From Amorphophallus konjac (Eukaryota; Streptophyta; Magnoliopsida; Alismatales; Araceae): DNA of 64,000 nt. The notes below the pieces were generated by a model that was not told the DNA's origin, made no database searches, and was given only the letters and a program-made list of their open reading frames with translations. How positions within the stretch are numbered: position 1 is the stretch's first letter; every line of letters begins with the position of its first letter. Positions 1-12,180 of this stretch are shown piece by piece. The translations under genes were made by a program, and so were the position numbers. The stretch covers positions 225,748,641-225,812,640 of the forward strand of contig CM040126.1 of assembly GCA_022559845.1 (NCBI GenBank), in the 5' to 3' direction.

Positions 1-856
1 GATAGATGGAGATCCTTGGTAGAGAAAGTGAGAGACCCCATTTCGGAATCGGAACAAGTGAAGATGATCGTGTCTAATGCCACTCCACAATTTAGACACG
101 TCTTGGCAATGAACAAGCTCACCACTATAAAGGAACTGTATGAGAGGGCTCGATATATCCAAACACAACTAAAAGATTCCCCCCTCATGCATATGTTTGA
201 GCCACCAAAGCCAAGGGTGTTTAGGAAGCCAAGCACTGGTGCCCAAGGTGGGGTGACAGAAGGGGTCGTAACAAATGAGCAGGTGGGTGCGGTTGGCCAT
301 CCCAACCAGCAAGCTAACCCCAGGCCCCCACAAGTCCCACAACTCCCCTTCCATCAGCAGCAACAAGGTCAGCAACCCTATCATCCTCCCCCACAAAACA
401 ACCTCCTTCAGAACAATATGCCTCAACCGCTCCATCTCCAACAACAACTACATCGACCTGCTCAATATCACCAGGTTCCACCACTCGGAGACTATGGCCC
501 CCAACAACAGAGGAGGCCAATTGGCCCTAGGAGAGCTCACTACCCACCTTTGCCGGAGTCATTGTCGGACATCTTTAATGCTCTCATGGCTGCTAATGCA
601 CTTACCTTGCCTAAGGAAACAGCTATGGCCCCCGAATGTTGACACTTCTAGGTATTGTGTCTTCCATAGATAGTCGGGTCATACGGTGGAAAACTATTTC
701 CATTTCAGAGATTATATCTATGATATGAATGATGAACATCAAATAGATTGGGATGAAATGAGGCGATACGTCGCCATGATGAAGGCCAGGAGACCTCCTC
801 CTAGACAACAGCAGCAGCAACAGCAGCATCATCAACAACAGGCACCACAGCAATAG
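1..856 (+). pseudogene. TE1 gag, C-terminal part, frameshifted
   Basis: Partial capsid/nucleocapsid precursor. Positions 16-642 read in one frame (capsid C-terminus, then a Gln/Pro-rich stretch). The reading then moves to another frame, where a degenerate zinc knuckle (CVFHR, stop, SGHTVENYFHF) spans about 650-710 and a poly-Gln/His segment ends at TAG 854-856. The knuckle has lost its later cysteine, and a stop lies inside it. Tat-lineage gag commonly ends in such a knuckle before pol. The 5' part of the gene is outside the window. The protein cannot be functional as it stands. Confidence 0.7.
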
Positions 857-862
857 CCAAAC

Positions 863-1663
863 ATGGGCATCCTCCAAAATCTATTACCGGCGCACCAACA
901 ACCCAACTACCAAGTCAACCACATCCCTTCCTTCCCGGAAGTTGGAAGAGGGCAAGATTGGCATACGGAAGGCTGCTCTGTCCTTGTTGCCAATCATGTT
1001 CCTAACCAATCTCCATGCCTTATCCATCCCGCACCTGTCTGTCCTCAACCCGTAGCACAACCTGCAACAATGCCTCACCCATTTTCACCGCCATCACGTC
1101 CTCTCATCCGCATCCCTACTGTTAACCTCCCACTGAGTCCCCAGAAAATATCATCTACCTCCACCATAACCCTGTTACCCTCAAAGCCTCTCATCATCTC
1201 TCACACCTCCACTTCATCATCCATTTCCGCTCCGCCTCCACCAAACAAACCCCTCATTATCCAACGCCCTTCCGAGACACCATCCACCTCCACCATAACC
1301 CCTTTACCCTCGAAACCCCTCATTACCCACCGCCCATCTAGGGCCCCATCAACCTCTACTACGCCTCCACCTTCCAAACCTGTTATCATCTACCGTCCAT
1401 CTGAGATCTCATCCACTCCCACCACACCTCCACCTAACAAACCACTCATCAGAGCCCCTACACCTATTATTGCCCCTGCTTCATCAATTGTTCCTCCACC
1501 ACTACCCCTCGAACCCCTGCTAAACCCCATACCTAACTCCATAGAGGTGCCGCCAAAACCACAAGCCATGGTGCTCCGTAGTGGAAGGATGTTCCATCGG
1601 ATTTTTCCCCAAAACAGTCAGGTCCCCGAGCAATCTCAGCCAGAGAAAGACACCGAAGAATAG
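863..1663 (+). pseudogene. TE1 Pro/Ser/Thr-rich gag-pol linker
   Basis: Open segment of 266 codons in the same frame as all downstream pol domains, rich in Pro, Ser and Thr. It contains degenerate internal repeats built around PSKPLI and STSTITPLP motifs, roughly every 20-30 codons. No enzymatic motif is visible. It ends in TAG at 1661-1663, and the same frame then continues into protease. It probably represents a disordered linker of the gag-pol precursor. Family function is unknown to me. Confidence 0.55.
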
Positions 1664-1684
1664 CCAGAGGAGTCCATCCCCGAG

Positions 1685-2341
1685 ATGCAATATGATCTGT
1701 TAAAACATTTGGACAAGATGTCTACCCAGATCTCCGTCTTGGAGTTGATTAAGAGGTCTACGTCCAATCAAGAGGCACTAATGAAATATCTCCAAAAAGT
1801 CATGGTGAACGAGGATCTCCCAGTGGAGAAGATCTCGTCAGTATTGACACCGACGGATACACAACCGGCTATTATATTTCACCAACATGAGCTCGCCCCC
1901 AAGGAGGCTCGAAAATATGCTTTGTGTATTGCAGTAAAAATCAATGGGGTGTCTATAGACCCGTGTTTGGTCGACACCGGTGCGTCTATAAATGTGATCT
2001 CTATGAGCACCCTCCAATTATGTGGGGTTGACACAGAACAGATATGGCCTTCATCAATCACGGTTACGGCCTATGATAATAGCAAAAGGCCACCAATGGG
2101 GATGGTTATCTTGAATGTAGAATTGGGCCCTGCATCAGTCTCTACGGAATTCCATATCCTTGATATGGATCCTACATTCAAAGCCATACTAGGCCGCCCT
2201 TACATTGAAGTTATGAATGTTGTGCCGTCCACCAATCACCAGTGCTTAAAGTTTCCATACAAGTCTTGGATCATCAAGGTAAATAGCATGCCCATATTTT
2301 CTACGGTGGATGCTATTAATACCTTTTTGCCCTCTATTTAG
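1685..2341 (+). pseudogene. TE1 retroviral-type aspartic protease
   Basis: Protease that would cleave the gag-pol precursor. The catalytic triad motif is LVDTGASINVIS (around codon 97 of this segment), and the late hydrophobic-Gly motif is AILGRPYI (around codon 168). Both match the fold of pepsin-like retroelement proteases, and the segment length is normal for a Ty3/gypsy protease region. It ends with TAG at 2339-2341 in the frame that continues to integrase. The segment itself is unbroken, but the polyprotein is broken on either side. Confidence 0.8.
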
Positions 2342-2374
2342 CCAACTCACCGGCCAATTCTTTCACTGCTAGAT

Positions 2375-2983
2375 GTGTGTGACCCTCACCGCGCCTGTTT
2401 AACACAAAAGCTGTTTCCAACACCAAAGCCATGTCACCCTTCCCATTCTAAGGGATGGGAGATCATGAGAAACATTGGCTACCAACAGGGCAAAGGCTTG
2501 GGTGTACAATTACAAGGGAGACTGAGACTGCCAAAGAAGATAAAGTTAACCCTTAGAGCCGGCCTAGGCTTTGAAGGGCCACTTGAAGCATACGAGGAAC
2601 TTATTACATGGACCTTATACTCTTATTTCAGAAAGGGGACGGTAATACAGTTGGGGGATCATCCGCAAGAATCGCATGGCAAATTGCAGATTGCCTACTT
2701 AGTTGAAAGTTGCTCGAGGGCTACAAAGAAGGGGAAGCACGATGACCCGGATTGCGAGTGGAACAAGTGGTTCGATATACATGGCATTTTCATTGCACTA
2801 CAACAGATGTTCTCACCTCCGAACTTAGAGGGGCCGCTTTTGATCTCCGAGGTGCCAAAAGGTGTCGTTGACATTGTCGAAATTCCAAGTCTTCCTCGCC
2901 AAGAGGACGTTGCCATTGACGGGTCGCTTTTCGTCATTCTATCTAATCATTCTCCTCAGCCGTTACTGCTGACTCTTTCCTAG
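2375..2983 (+). pseudogene. TE1 G-patch-containing pol segment
   Basis: Around codons 27-70 there is a Gly-rich segment (GWEIMRNIGYQQGKGLG, then RAGLGFEG) that fits a G-patch, an RNA-binding and helicase-activating motif of about 45 residues. A G-patch just after protease is known in betaretroviruses and in several plant Ty3/gypsy polyproteins, so the position is as expected. The rest of the segment is unrecognised. It ends in TAG at 2981-2983, in frame with protease and RT. Confidence 0.65.
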
Positions 2984-3010
2984 GCCAGACATATATCTGA
3001 TGATATTCCC

Positions 3011-3418
3011 ATGTCTCCTTCTCTACTCACATTCTTGCGCGGGTTTCTCAGCCCGCGCCAAATTTTCAACCATGATCTGCTCAATGAGCCCTACAACCCC
3101 TTGGCTATAGTCCTCTCCTCTCATTCTCTAAGTTCTTTCAATTGTTTTGTAATTGAAAATGAAAATGAAAAAAAAAACGTCAATTTTCAAACTCCTCAAC
3201 AGTGCATCTCCTTTGAGGAGACCTCCTACATCTCTCACGAGTGTGCCCCGACTTACAGGCCACTCATTCAAGGTCCCTTGAATGACCTTCTTTACCCCTC
3301 CACCGAGGGATCTTTTCCTGTACATTCTTTAGTTTCCCCTTCGTCTGTAGGACAGGTAGGTCAATCTAGCAATAATGGGTCAAAGGTAGTACCTACAAGA
3401 AAATCCAAGGGTAGGTAA
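3011..3418 (+). pseudogene. TE1 pol spacer between G-patch and RT, unrecognised
   Basis: Open segment of 135 codons in the pol frame with no motif I recognise. It contains a Lys/Glu/Asn run and a Ser/Pro-rich middle, and ends at TAA before the RT segment. Its conserved frame supports it as part of the original polyprotein rather than a separate gene. Confidence 0.4.
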
Positions 3419-3481
3419 ATTCCTCGCCGATTTCTTCTAGATTTAGCCAATAGGTGTCAAGCCTTTCTAGCCATTCCTCAA

Positions 3482-4681
3482 TTGCTAGAGAATCCCATCC
3501 AACTGTCGGAGATAGAATGTGAGAACAATTGCACGATTGATGAAGGGTATGGGGTTTATGAAATCACAGATGAACAGTACCCTATTGAAGAAGGGGATGA
3601 AGAATATAAGGATGCGGCTGACGCATATGCTAGTGGAATGAAGAGGTTTGACGAACCACCAGCCGCTATAGAAGAACCCACAAAAGAAATCAACCTGGGA
3701 CCTAAGGAAGACCCTAGGATCGTCCTCATAAGTGATAATTTACCGCCATCTAAAGAAGAGGAATTGATCAAGGTTCTCAAGGAGTATAGGGACACGTTCG
3801 CATGGAGCTATGAGGATATGCCGGGATTGGATTCCACCCTAGTCAAACATCGCCTAACGCTAAAACTAGGGTCCGTTTCGGTAAAGCAAAGGTTAAGACA
3901 TTTCCACCCCCAGATGGCTTTGAAAATGAAGGAAGAGGTCGACAAGCTCCACAAAGCCAGGTTTATTAGAGTCGTCTTATATCCTCAATGGGTGGCAAAC
4001 ATTGTCCCGGTAATGAAAAAGGATGGAAAGGTGAGAATCTGTATCAATTTTCGGGACCTTAACCGCGCGTGTCTAAAAGATGATTTCCCCTTGCCTCACA
4101 TCGACGTGTTGGTTGATAACACGGCTGGCTATGAAACTCTCTCATTTATGGATGGATTTTCGGGGTATAATCAGATCCGTTTGGCAGAAGAGGATCAGGA
4201 GAAAATGTCATTCACCACATCTTGGGGAACTTATTGCTATTTGATCATGCCATTTGGTTTGAAGAATGCTGGAGCTACGTATCAAAGGGCTATGATGGCA
4301 ATATTTCATGACATGATACATGTGTATTTAGAGGTGTATGTGGATGATTTACTGGTGAAATCCAGGACTAGGATGGAACACCCGAGAGTTTTAGCTAAGG
4401 TGCAACAAAGATCAAGGGAGTTCAATTTGAAAATGAATCCAAAGAAGTGCGTATTTGGTGTTTCGTCAGGTAAATTGCTTGGTTTCATTGTGAGTAAGAG
4501 GGGTATTGAAATAGATCCCAACAAAGCTAAAGCAATTAGGGATATGCCACCTCCAAAAAATCTGAGAGAAGTTCGAGGGTTAATCGGAAGGTTGCAAATC
4601 ATTCGCCGGTTTGTGTCCCAGCACTCACAAAGGTGCAAACCTTTCTACGAGTTGACTAAGTCAGGAGTAGAATTCCTTTAG
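3482..4681 (+). pseudogene. TE1 reverse transcriptase
   Basis: RNA-dependent DNA polymerase of the element. About 80 acidic N-terminal codons precede the RT. The palm begins around codon 150 (QWVANIVPVMKKDGK, then INFRDLNRA), followed by FMDGFSGYNQI, MPFGLKNAGATYQR and the catalytic YVDDLLVKS near codon 287. The thumb-like segment (LGFIVSKRGIEID) follows. All catalytic aspartates are present. TAG at 4679-4681 separates it from RNase H in the same frame (next residues NSKCQKAF). The motif wording is that of the Tat/Athila branch. Confidence 0.9.
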
Positions 4682-5161
4682 AATTCTAAATGTCAAAAAG
4701 CTTTTGAAGGATTGAAGGAATATATGGCCAATCCACCCGTCCTAATTCCACCCACGCCAGGTAAACCTTTAATCCTTTACATCTCAGTCCTAGACGACTC
4801 CGTAGGAGCTGTCCTAGCACAAGCCGATGAAGCGGGCAAGGAAAGGGCGACCTATTACTTGTCCAAACTCCTCAACCCCTGTGAGCAGAAGTACACGGCT
4901 ATGGAGAAAATCTGTGCCGCCCTTGTCTGGGTAGTGCAGAAGTTGAAACACTACTTTCTAGCTCATGAAGTCCATTTGATTGCCCGAATGAACCCTATCA
5001 AGTTCTTTCTAGAAAAATCAATCCTTACAGATAGATTAGCACGCTGGCAAAGCTTTCTTTCTCAGTTTGACATCACCTACATTCAGCAAAAGGCGATTGA
5101 GGGTTATGCCATAGCTGATCATCTCGCTCACCATCATCTCCCCAATTTCGATCCTGTCTAG
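4682..5161 (+). pseudogene. TE1 first RNase H domain (pol RNase H)
   Basis: RNase H that would degrade the RNA strand during reverse transcription. Seen: PLILYISVLDDSVGAVLAQ, RATYYLSKLLNPCEQKYTAMEK, then VQKLKHYFLAHEVHLI and a C-terminus ending IADHLAHHHL. The N-terminal Asp, the Glu region and the ADHLA end match Ty3/gypsy RNase H. It ends in TAG at 5159-5161 and is followed in frame by a second RNase H. Confidence 0.85.
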
Positions 5162-5185
5162 TCAGAGTTTCCAGATGAGGAACTA

Positions 5186-5788
5186 ATGTCCATCAACCAA
5201 TCAGATGATTACATGTGGACGTTACATTTTGATGGAGCTCTGAATTCTCAAGGCAAAGGAATCGGCATTGCCCTCCTGTCGCATGAAGGCCTTACATTCC
5301 CACTGGCATACCAGCTCAAATTCCCAGTTACCAACAATATAGTCGAATATGAAGCTCTTCTAGCTGGCCTGGAACTCGCCCATTCTTTTCGTATCACCGA
5401 ATTACGAGTCGTAGGTGATAGTCAACTCATTCTTCACCAGGTGCTCACCAAATATCACACTCGCAATCCCAAGCTCAAGCCATACCAAGAACTCACTGCT
5501 GCCTTTGCCAAACTGTTCACCAAACTGATCTTTGTCCATGTCCCTCGTCATCAGAATATTCTGGCCGATGCTCTCGCCTCGTTGGCATCATCTTTAAGGT
5601 TCCCTCTAGGAAGATGGTTTGATTCCATTTCTATCTACAAGCGTCACGCCCCTGCAATCGATGACGCTTCCTACGTAGATATCAAGGATAGGATAGCAAG
5701 GAAAGTCCTACAGGAAGAAATCCTTGAGAAGAGGGAAATCATGTCGGCGGAATTAGAAGAAGAATTGGCTGATGAGGAGAAGCCATGA
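5186..5788 (+). pseudogene. TE1 second (archaeal-type) RNase H
   Basis: Second, complete RNase HI-like domain: WTLHFDGALNSQGKGIGIAL (first Asp), NNIVEYEALLAGLELA (Glu), VVGDSQLILHQV (Asp) and HQNILADALASLAS (last Asp). All four acidic residues of the active site are visible. Acquisition of an additional RNase H between the original one and integrase is a known hallmark of the Tat lineage. A TGA at 5786-5788 ends the segment in the pol frame. Confidence 0.88.
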
Positions 5789-7045
5789 TTTTATGAAATT
5801 GCCAAGTATTGCAAATATCAGTCCTACCCTGGAGAAGCCACATCGGAAGATAAAAAAGCCATAAGGAGAGTAGCACAGAGGTACGTGCTAGTCGGAGGAG
5901 TGTTGTACAAGAGAAGTCTTACTGGTGTTCTTCTAAGATGTCCTGACGAAGAAGAGGTCTGAAAATGTGTCGAGGAAGCACAATCTGGTGTGTGTGGTGG
6001 CCATGTCAACAGCCAAATGTTTGCCAAGAAGATCCTTCGGCAAGGCTTTTACTGGCCCACCATGGAAGATGATTATGTTGTCTATGTCCGTAGGTGTGTC
6101 AAGTGTCAACTTCACACCGACAAAATTCACTCCCCATCTTCTTCACTTCATCTAGTGTCCACCCCATGACCTTTCTCCATGTGGGTTTTCGATATCATTG
6201 GCCCCCTTGGTAATCCCAACTCCCTCACTAAGAAAAAATCATTCATCCTTACTGCAATGGAGTACTTCATGAAATGGGCCGAAGCCGAAGCTTACGCGGA
6301 GGTCAAAGCATCAACAGTCTGCAAATTCATCATGAAGAACATCATCGCCAGGTTCGGCATTCCAAGCATAATCATCACCGATAATGGGCCGTAATTCATT
6401 TCTCAGGACCTTCAGGACCTTTGCAAAAGGTATAAAATTACATTGCATAATTCATCACCTTATTATCCACAAGGCAATGGCCAAGCAAAGGCCACTAATA
6501 AAACATTGATTAAAATCATGAAAAAAACATGTGAGTCAAACAAGTTCTCGGATTGGCCAGAAAAGCTGATTGAAGCTCTATGGGCCTATCGCACTTCAAT
6601 CCATACTCCCACTGGGCAAACTTCGTTTGCCCCTACTTATGGGATGGAGGCGGTAGTTCCCTATGAAATCTTGGTTCCTTCTCTCAGGGTACAGTTGGAC
6701 AAGGAGCTTCCCCTCGATGAACGTCGTGATTCACTCCTTGCCCAATTGGAACTTTTAGATGAGAAACGGCTGGCCGCTGCCGAGCATGCACGTGTATATC
6801 AGAACAGACTCACACGTTTTTATCAAAAGAATATCATTGAAAGGAAATTTCAAGTCGGTGAAATGGTAGTGAAAAGAATCTTTGTAAAATCTGGCGGCCC
6901 ACGTTCTAAACTCCAACCTAATTGGGAAGGACCGTACGTGATTCAGGCTGTGCATCCTGGCAACGCCTACAGGCTAGTCAATGCTGAAGGAGTCGAGTTA
7001 TCCCACCCTTGGAAGGGGATTTATCTTAAGAAGTACTACCCTTAG
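5789..7045 (+). pseudogene. TE1 integrase, catalytically altered
   Basis: Integrase read in one frame through three further in-frame stops (near 5960, 6155 and 6392). The N-terminal zinc region keeps CGGHVNSQ and CVKCQ, but the usual first His appears as Gln (EEAQSG). The DDE core keeps WVFDIIGP (first Asp) and IITDNGP (second Asp). The third acidic residue, expected in NGQAEATNKT, is read as NGQAKATNKT, so Glu is replaced by Lys. The C-terminal segment (RKFQVGEMVVKR, SKLQPNWEGPYVI) is intact and ends at TAG 7043-7045. Dead copy. Confidence 0.85.
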
Positions 7046-8824
7046 ATAGGTGTACATAATGTCAAAAAAATATAAATAAAATGAAAAATAACAAAAATAT
7101 GTATATACAACAACAATAACAAAAAATTCAAAATGCCAATGCCTAGAGACCACCATGTAGTTAAGTCATAGCATTCAACCTCCATGTTAGGACATGGCCT
7201 ATTAAGACTTGATAGGTTCCGGGTCTTGGTCTGCGAGAACCGTGGAGATTCCTATCCGATCACGTTGGCCTGTGCCCACTCGAAGGAAGCCAACATGTAC
7301 ACACTTACGTGTTTTATCAAAATCGGTAGCATCACCTACGGTGGGGCCTAACCCATAAGGTCTCGAGAAGGCTGCAATCTTTATTCTCTTCTCTTCAATC
7401 GAATGAGACAACCGACGCCCTTAAAACGCCAAGCATAAGAAACTGAAACTCAAGCCCCTTAAGGCAAGGGTAGTATCCATTTTCTCGAGCATTGGTCAGA
7501 GCACGAGAAGAGGGCAGTGTCCCCGCAGGCATGCAAAAGGGATTTTACACTGTCAAATGACTATATTTCCCTCGAAAAAAGGATAAATCAAAATCAAAAG
7601 AAAAGCCTGGTCGTAACCGTGCCTGATTCTGATAAATGAAACCCCTCAAAGTAAAAGTCCAGAATCCACAAAAAGGGGCAATGAGATGTAAATGCTCGAG
7701 TTTTGGTCCGAAGTTATCCGAAAGGGGAGAGTTGAATGGACCCTTATTGGCTCACCGGGTTAACGATTTTGCCGGTCCTCTCAGGAGGTTTGTCCCCCTA
7801 CACTCTTCGTTCTTCCCCGAAGATGAAGGCTCAATGGAGTATCTGAAAGGAGAGACCCGCCAAGGTCTGCAACCCTGTTTTAACATACTCACATGGTTGT
7901 CTATTTTGAAAAAGTAAAAGTCACTGCTGCGAAGGAGTCTCTGTGTTTCTGGCCGGTCAAGACCCTTGTCTACCATCTTGATGTTTTCTTATCTAACCTC
8001 AGGCTTATGTCAATGCAAGCGCGTCACCTATGGGTGCGACAGCGTCTGATTCTGGGTTAGCATCGCGCGGTTGGCCATTCGGGTTCCAAGGTGTTCCATT
8101 ATATACCATCTAGAGTTGTGAGAAAATAGACCCGGGTCGGGCAAATCATTTACCTCGAACACTTTTTGGGTGAATCCCTGTGGTCGGAAGCGACTGGGAG
8201 CCTAAGCATGGCATGACGGTATTGTCATCAGGATAAGTCTTAGCCAACGGGATTATCATTCGAGGAGTCTAGAGGCCCAAATCAACCTAGATGTGTCCTT
8301 ATGATATCTGCGAGGTTAGTAAGAAACCCCTATTTTCATGTAGGTTAAGTGCCATATGGGTGCTTACCAGGCGTTGGCAACAAAATAAAACAATAAAAAA
8401 TATAATGATAAAAATAACAAAAAAGGGAAAAAGATAAAAATGTAGATATATGTAAAACAAAAAAATGATAAAAAATAAAATAATAAAAAAATGCAAGAAA
8501 AATAAAAAAAACATAAAAAAATTACATTTTGCTTGATTGCATCTGTATGCTGCATTTCATCTTTTAATTCTTGCTTGCATTTGTATGCCTGTGTGTCGCA
8601 TTCACCATTTCACTTTACCTTGCCTTCATTGATAAAGGCTTGGCCCCTTGACCCGTTATCAAGGACAAATCAAAACAAACCTCGCTTACAGAGCAAGGGG
8701 CCAAGTCAGAGCAGATATTCTAACCTGTTTGTTTAAGTGATGTGTGCAGGAATTCAAGAAAGCGAGAAAGAGGTAAGAACCCAAGAATCAAACATTTTAT
8801 TCCTTTCCAAAATAAAAATTTACA
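7046..8824 (+). other. TE1 spacer between integrase and antisense gene
   Basis: About 1.8 kb with no supported gene. It has A-rich stretches (7060-7130 and 8380-8525) and moderately GC-balanced middle sequence without coding signals. Small ORFs here show no domain. Confidence 0.5.
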
Positions 8825-11423
8825 TCAAGTTCCACCCTCTCTCTCCGCATTACTCGTCCCGCCCCTCTCCGGGCAAGACGCTCTAGAGGGTGTTACCCAA
8901 CTATGAAAAGTGGTATTCCTACCGCTCTGTACTCCTCTTTCCATCCCCACACCCCGGTGTTGATCTGCGGGGGCAACAAAAAAGCTACTAACACGAAAGC
9001 CCCGCTCTCGTGCTCTTCGGTAGCGTTCCTCACCATCCTTCAGCCACTGCTCAGCGAGACCGAGACTGGTCCGAAGTTCAAACAATTGGACCTCCAAGGC
9101 CCTCTTCTCTTCTTTCTCAGCCAATCTCTTGGCTCTCTCTCTTTCTCTGTCTCTTTCTTTCTCGGCCGGTTCTCTCTCTTAGTCTTCTCTCTCTTGCTGA
9201 AGGGTGATCCTCAACTCCACAGCATCCCTAGAAGAGCCATCATCTGGACGACGTCGCAGTTCCTCGTCCAACTCTGCTATTCTAGCCTCCCTCTGCGCGG
9301 CATGGGCAAGTGCCTCTTGCGTCTCTTTTTCCTGCCAGATATACCATCTTTGATGCGTGGCGTGGCATGAATAAAGAAAATTTTATGATGATACCCTCAC
9401 CTGGGCAAAAAGCATTCCCTCTGCCTCTGTAGCTCGCTGCGTTGAACGAGCAAGTTGCTTGTGGAGTAGATCTAATTCTGATGTAGGGATCCATAGACTG
9501 GAAGAGACGCCATCTGCCTCCATTGCTGATGAAACTGCATCGAGCTGGGCACGCTACGAAACACATGAGGTGACATTAAGTGGTTAGCGCCAGAACTCTC
9601 AAACCATGCTAGGAGCTTGTACATACACACTTACTGATGAACTCAGAGCCGCACGGGTGTCACTCAATTCTTGCTCCGTGTCCGCCAAGCGAGCTCGTAA
9701 GTTCATTATTATAGTGTCACGGGCATCCTATAGTTATGACTCATGAGTTCACAAAAAAAAAATTAAAAAAAAGAAGAACAATAACAAAAAATGTAAAGAT
9801 AAAAAGATGGTGTTTTTATTTTACCTTTAGAAGCCCCACTAACTGGATCCGCTCCGCGTACATTGCCATGTAGAGGCGTAGGTAATCCTCGCTATCTTGC
9901 GCTTGTGATTCCACGGGCATGCCACCCCATTGCCAGTCTTCGTACTGTTCGGGGAAGCACACCCGCCAATCAACGCAGGTTGCTGGCCCTCGTGTCTTCT
10001 TACCGACGTGAGGCGGTGCGGTCCTGTCCACCCATTCTTGTGCAAGTCCTAGAGTCCTCATGGCCAACCGTAGCCGAAGTGGCTCGATCTCGTTCAAACA
10101 ATGGAGCCAGAGGTCCCGTCCAAACCGGGCACAGCTTGCTATAACCCACTGCTGGTCGGCATCGACCATGCCCGAATAAGGCCTCCAGTTCACCTATGGT
10201 AGATTGTACATATATTCTTCATTTATCAAAATAAAAAAAATAATAAGAAAAGAGAAAAAATGAATCCTACAATCGCTGCAGGGAACTCCTGTAGCTCACG
10301 TCGCAACACCAACAGTTGGTAGGATAGAGATGTTGTGCTCATGATAGGTTGCCACCGTCTAGCTAACGGCACCATCACTGGTCGCCAATGCCGAGCTCTC
10401 CCTATTGGGAGATAGTAATAAATCCATAGTTGTGCCATTATGTGTCATTAACATCAAAAAAGAAAAAAGAAAAAATATAATATTTATGTTACCTGAATGA
10501 GTGTCGTAAACCCACTTACTGTCACCTCCCGGTCTGACCCTTGGGACAGACCTGCAAATAGGTGTGCCAGTACGGCAGCTCTCCAAGCGTATTGCCCAAC
10601 CCTCTCAAGGTCTACTAGGAGCTCCAGGAAATGACAATGAATGTTGTTTCCTTTCGAGTCCAGTAGCAACCTCTCTAACAGGAAAAGGAGAAATCTTCAT
10701 AAATCCATATTTGATCTCTCCCAATTGCTGGAATCCACGCAGTACAAGGCACGACATCCCCTCTCAGTCCTCTCCATGAACTCCTCCAGGGATTCGTCAT
10801 CACGAGGATGAGTTTCAGTAAGCCCTAGTGCCTCCATGATGGACGTCCTGGCTACCGACCTGCTCTTTCGGTCTTCCAAGGTCAACCCGAGTAGTTTTTG
10901 GGCCCCTTCCCGGTAATCAGGGTAGGTGACCCCGGTTACCGCCTCGCCATCTACTCTGAGGCCCGTAATTCGGACCATATCTTCTAGGCTAGGCACCATG
11001 TGTCCCCAGAGCATTAGGAAGGCCCGACTCTCTGGGTCCCATCTTTCACGCAGTGCCTGAATGAGAGCAAGATCGAGCTTGATTGGCTCGACTCGGAAGA
11101 AGGTTCCGAATCCCATCATGTCTAGTCAGGCCTTCTGGAAGTCCGGAAGACCCCGATACACAGACACCACCAGCTCCCAGGAGATGTATGACCTCATCAT
11201 ACTCTACAAAAATGAAAGAAGATGGAGAGAGGTACATTGCTAAGAAAAGGAGAGGAAGGATGAAGGAAGAAAGTAAGAGACGTTCACTTACAAGCTGAGC
11301 TTGGGTCCTCTCACTGAGGTGCCCTTCAACATGAGAGGGCGTCATGGTGCTCACACTGGACCTGCTTCTCTTCGAGGAGCGGGAAGACTCACCTTCTGCC
11401 CTGAAGCTAGATTCGCCCTCCAT
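8825..11423 (-). pseudogene. Antisense plant mobile domain (PMD) gene with coiled-coil tail, multi-exon
   Basis: Minus-strand gene. Exon 1 about 11423-11292 (start MEGESSF) ends at a GTAAGT donor. Exon 2 about 11203-10493 follows TTTTTGTAG and ends at CAG|GTAAC. It holds RWDPESRAFLMLWGHMVPS, LEDMVRITGLRVDG and GNNIHCHFLELLVDLERVG, the core pattern of the PMD. Later exons hold MAQLWIYYYLPIGRARHW (10380-10440) and NWRPYSGMVDADQQW through DYLRLYMAMYAERIQ (10193-9820). Heptad-like exons follow (LRARLADTEQELSDTRAAL; LAEKEEKRALEVQLFELR). Broken by TGA at 11128-11126 and near 10696, both explicable as C-to-T changes, and by a frame change in the tail. PMD proteins are domesticated in MAIN/MAIL1; antisense ORFs after integrase are known for Tat elements. 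Confidence 0.7.
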
Positions 11424-11719
11424 CCTAAAAATTGAGCAACTCTCACTACCCCCCTTCTTACAAATTTTCATTCTTCAACTCAGCTCTCACCACTCTGGTG
11501 TTCCCAATCCGAGTGAAAGGGAAGGGATTTATAGGATTGGAAGACATCTGAGGTGGCAATCACCATTATCTCTGTTGGCGATCCTCGTGATAGGGCATCT
11601 TCTTTTCAGTCTCACATGAGCGGCGAAATGACATGTCCATCTAATCCCCGCTCACTGAGGGGCGGTCTATTTCTTGGCAAGCACGTGATTGAGTGTAACC
11701 AAAAGAAAAGAAGGCATGC
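11424..11719. other. Upstream region of PMD gene 1
   Basis: Holds the putative 5' flank of the antisense PMD gene. No gene or clear TATA box was identified. Confidence 0.35.
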
Positions 11720-12180
11720 ATCTGTCGAGAAGTTTGAAATGTCACATGAGAATGGAGCTCAAAGTCGTCATTGTTGGGGATTCCCGCAGAAAAAGGGGTG
11801 TATATGTCGGGAGGTTTGAATTATCGTAAGGGACTGGAGCTAAAAGTCATCAGTGTCGACTCCGACGCAAGATTCCCGCAGAAAAGGAAAGGGTGTATTT
11901 GTCGGGAAGTTTGAAATCTTGTGTTAGAGCGGAGCTGAAAGTCATCGTTGCCGACTTCGACGGAAGATTCCCGCAGAAAAGGAAGGGGTGTGTTTGTCAG
12001 GAAGTTTGAAATCTCGCGTTAGAGCAGAGCTGAAAGTCGCCATTACTGACTTTGACGCATGATTCCCGTGGAAAAGAAGGTGAGGTTTGTCGGGAGGTTT
12101 GAAATCTCGCATAGGAATGGAACTAAAAGTCGCCATTGTCGACTCCGACGCGAGACTCCCGTTGAAAAGAAGAACCCGTG
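11720..12180 (+). repeat. About five ~93-bp tandem repeats in TE1 3' region
   Basis: Successive degenerate units begin with GGGAAGTTTGAAATCTCG and contain GGAGCTGAAAGTC and GATTCCCGCAGAAAAGG. Starts are near 11732, 11813, 11909, 11999 and 12093. Units differ by scattered substitutions, so the array is old. Tandem repeats between the antisense ORF and the 3' LTR are a known feature of Tat/Ogre elements and can seed satellites. Confidence 0.8.

Noticed and set aside
11720..12180. Possible CRISPR array
   Set aside because: The ~93-bp units are contiguous tandem repeats with no unique spacers, in a plant retrotransposon.
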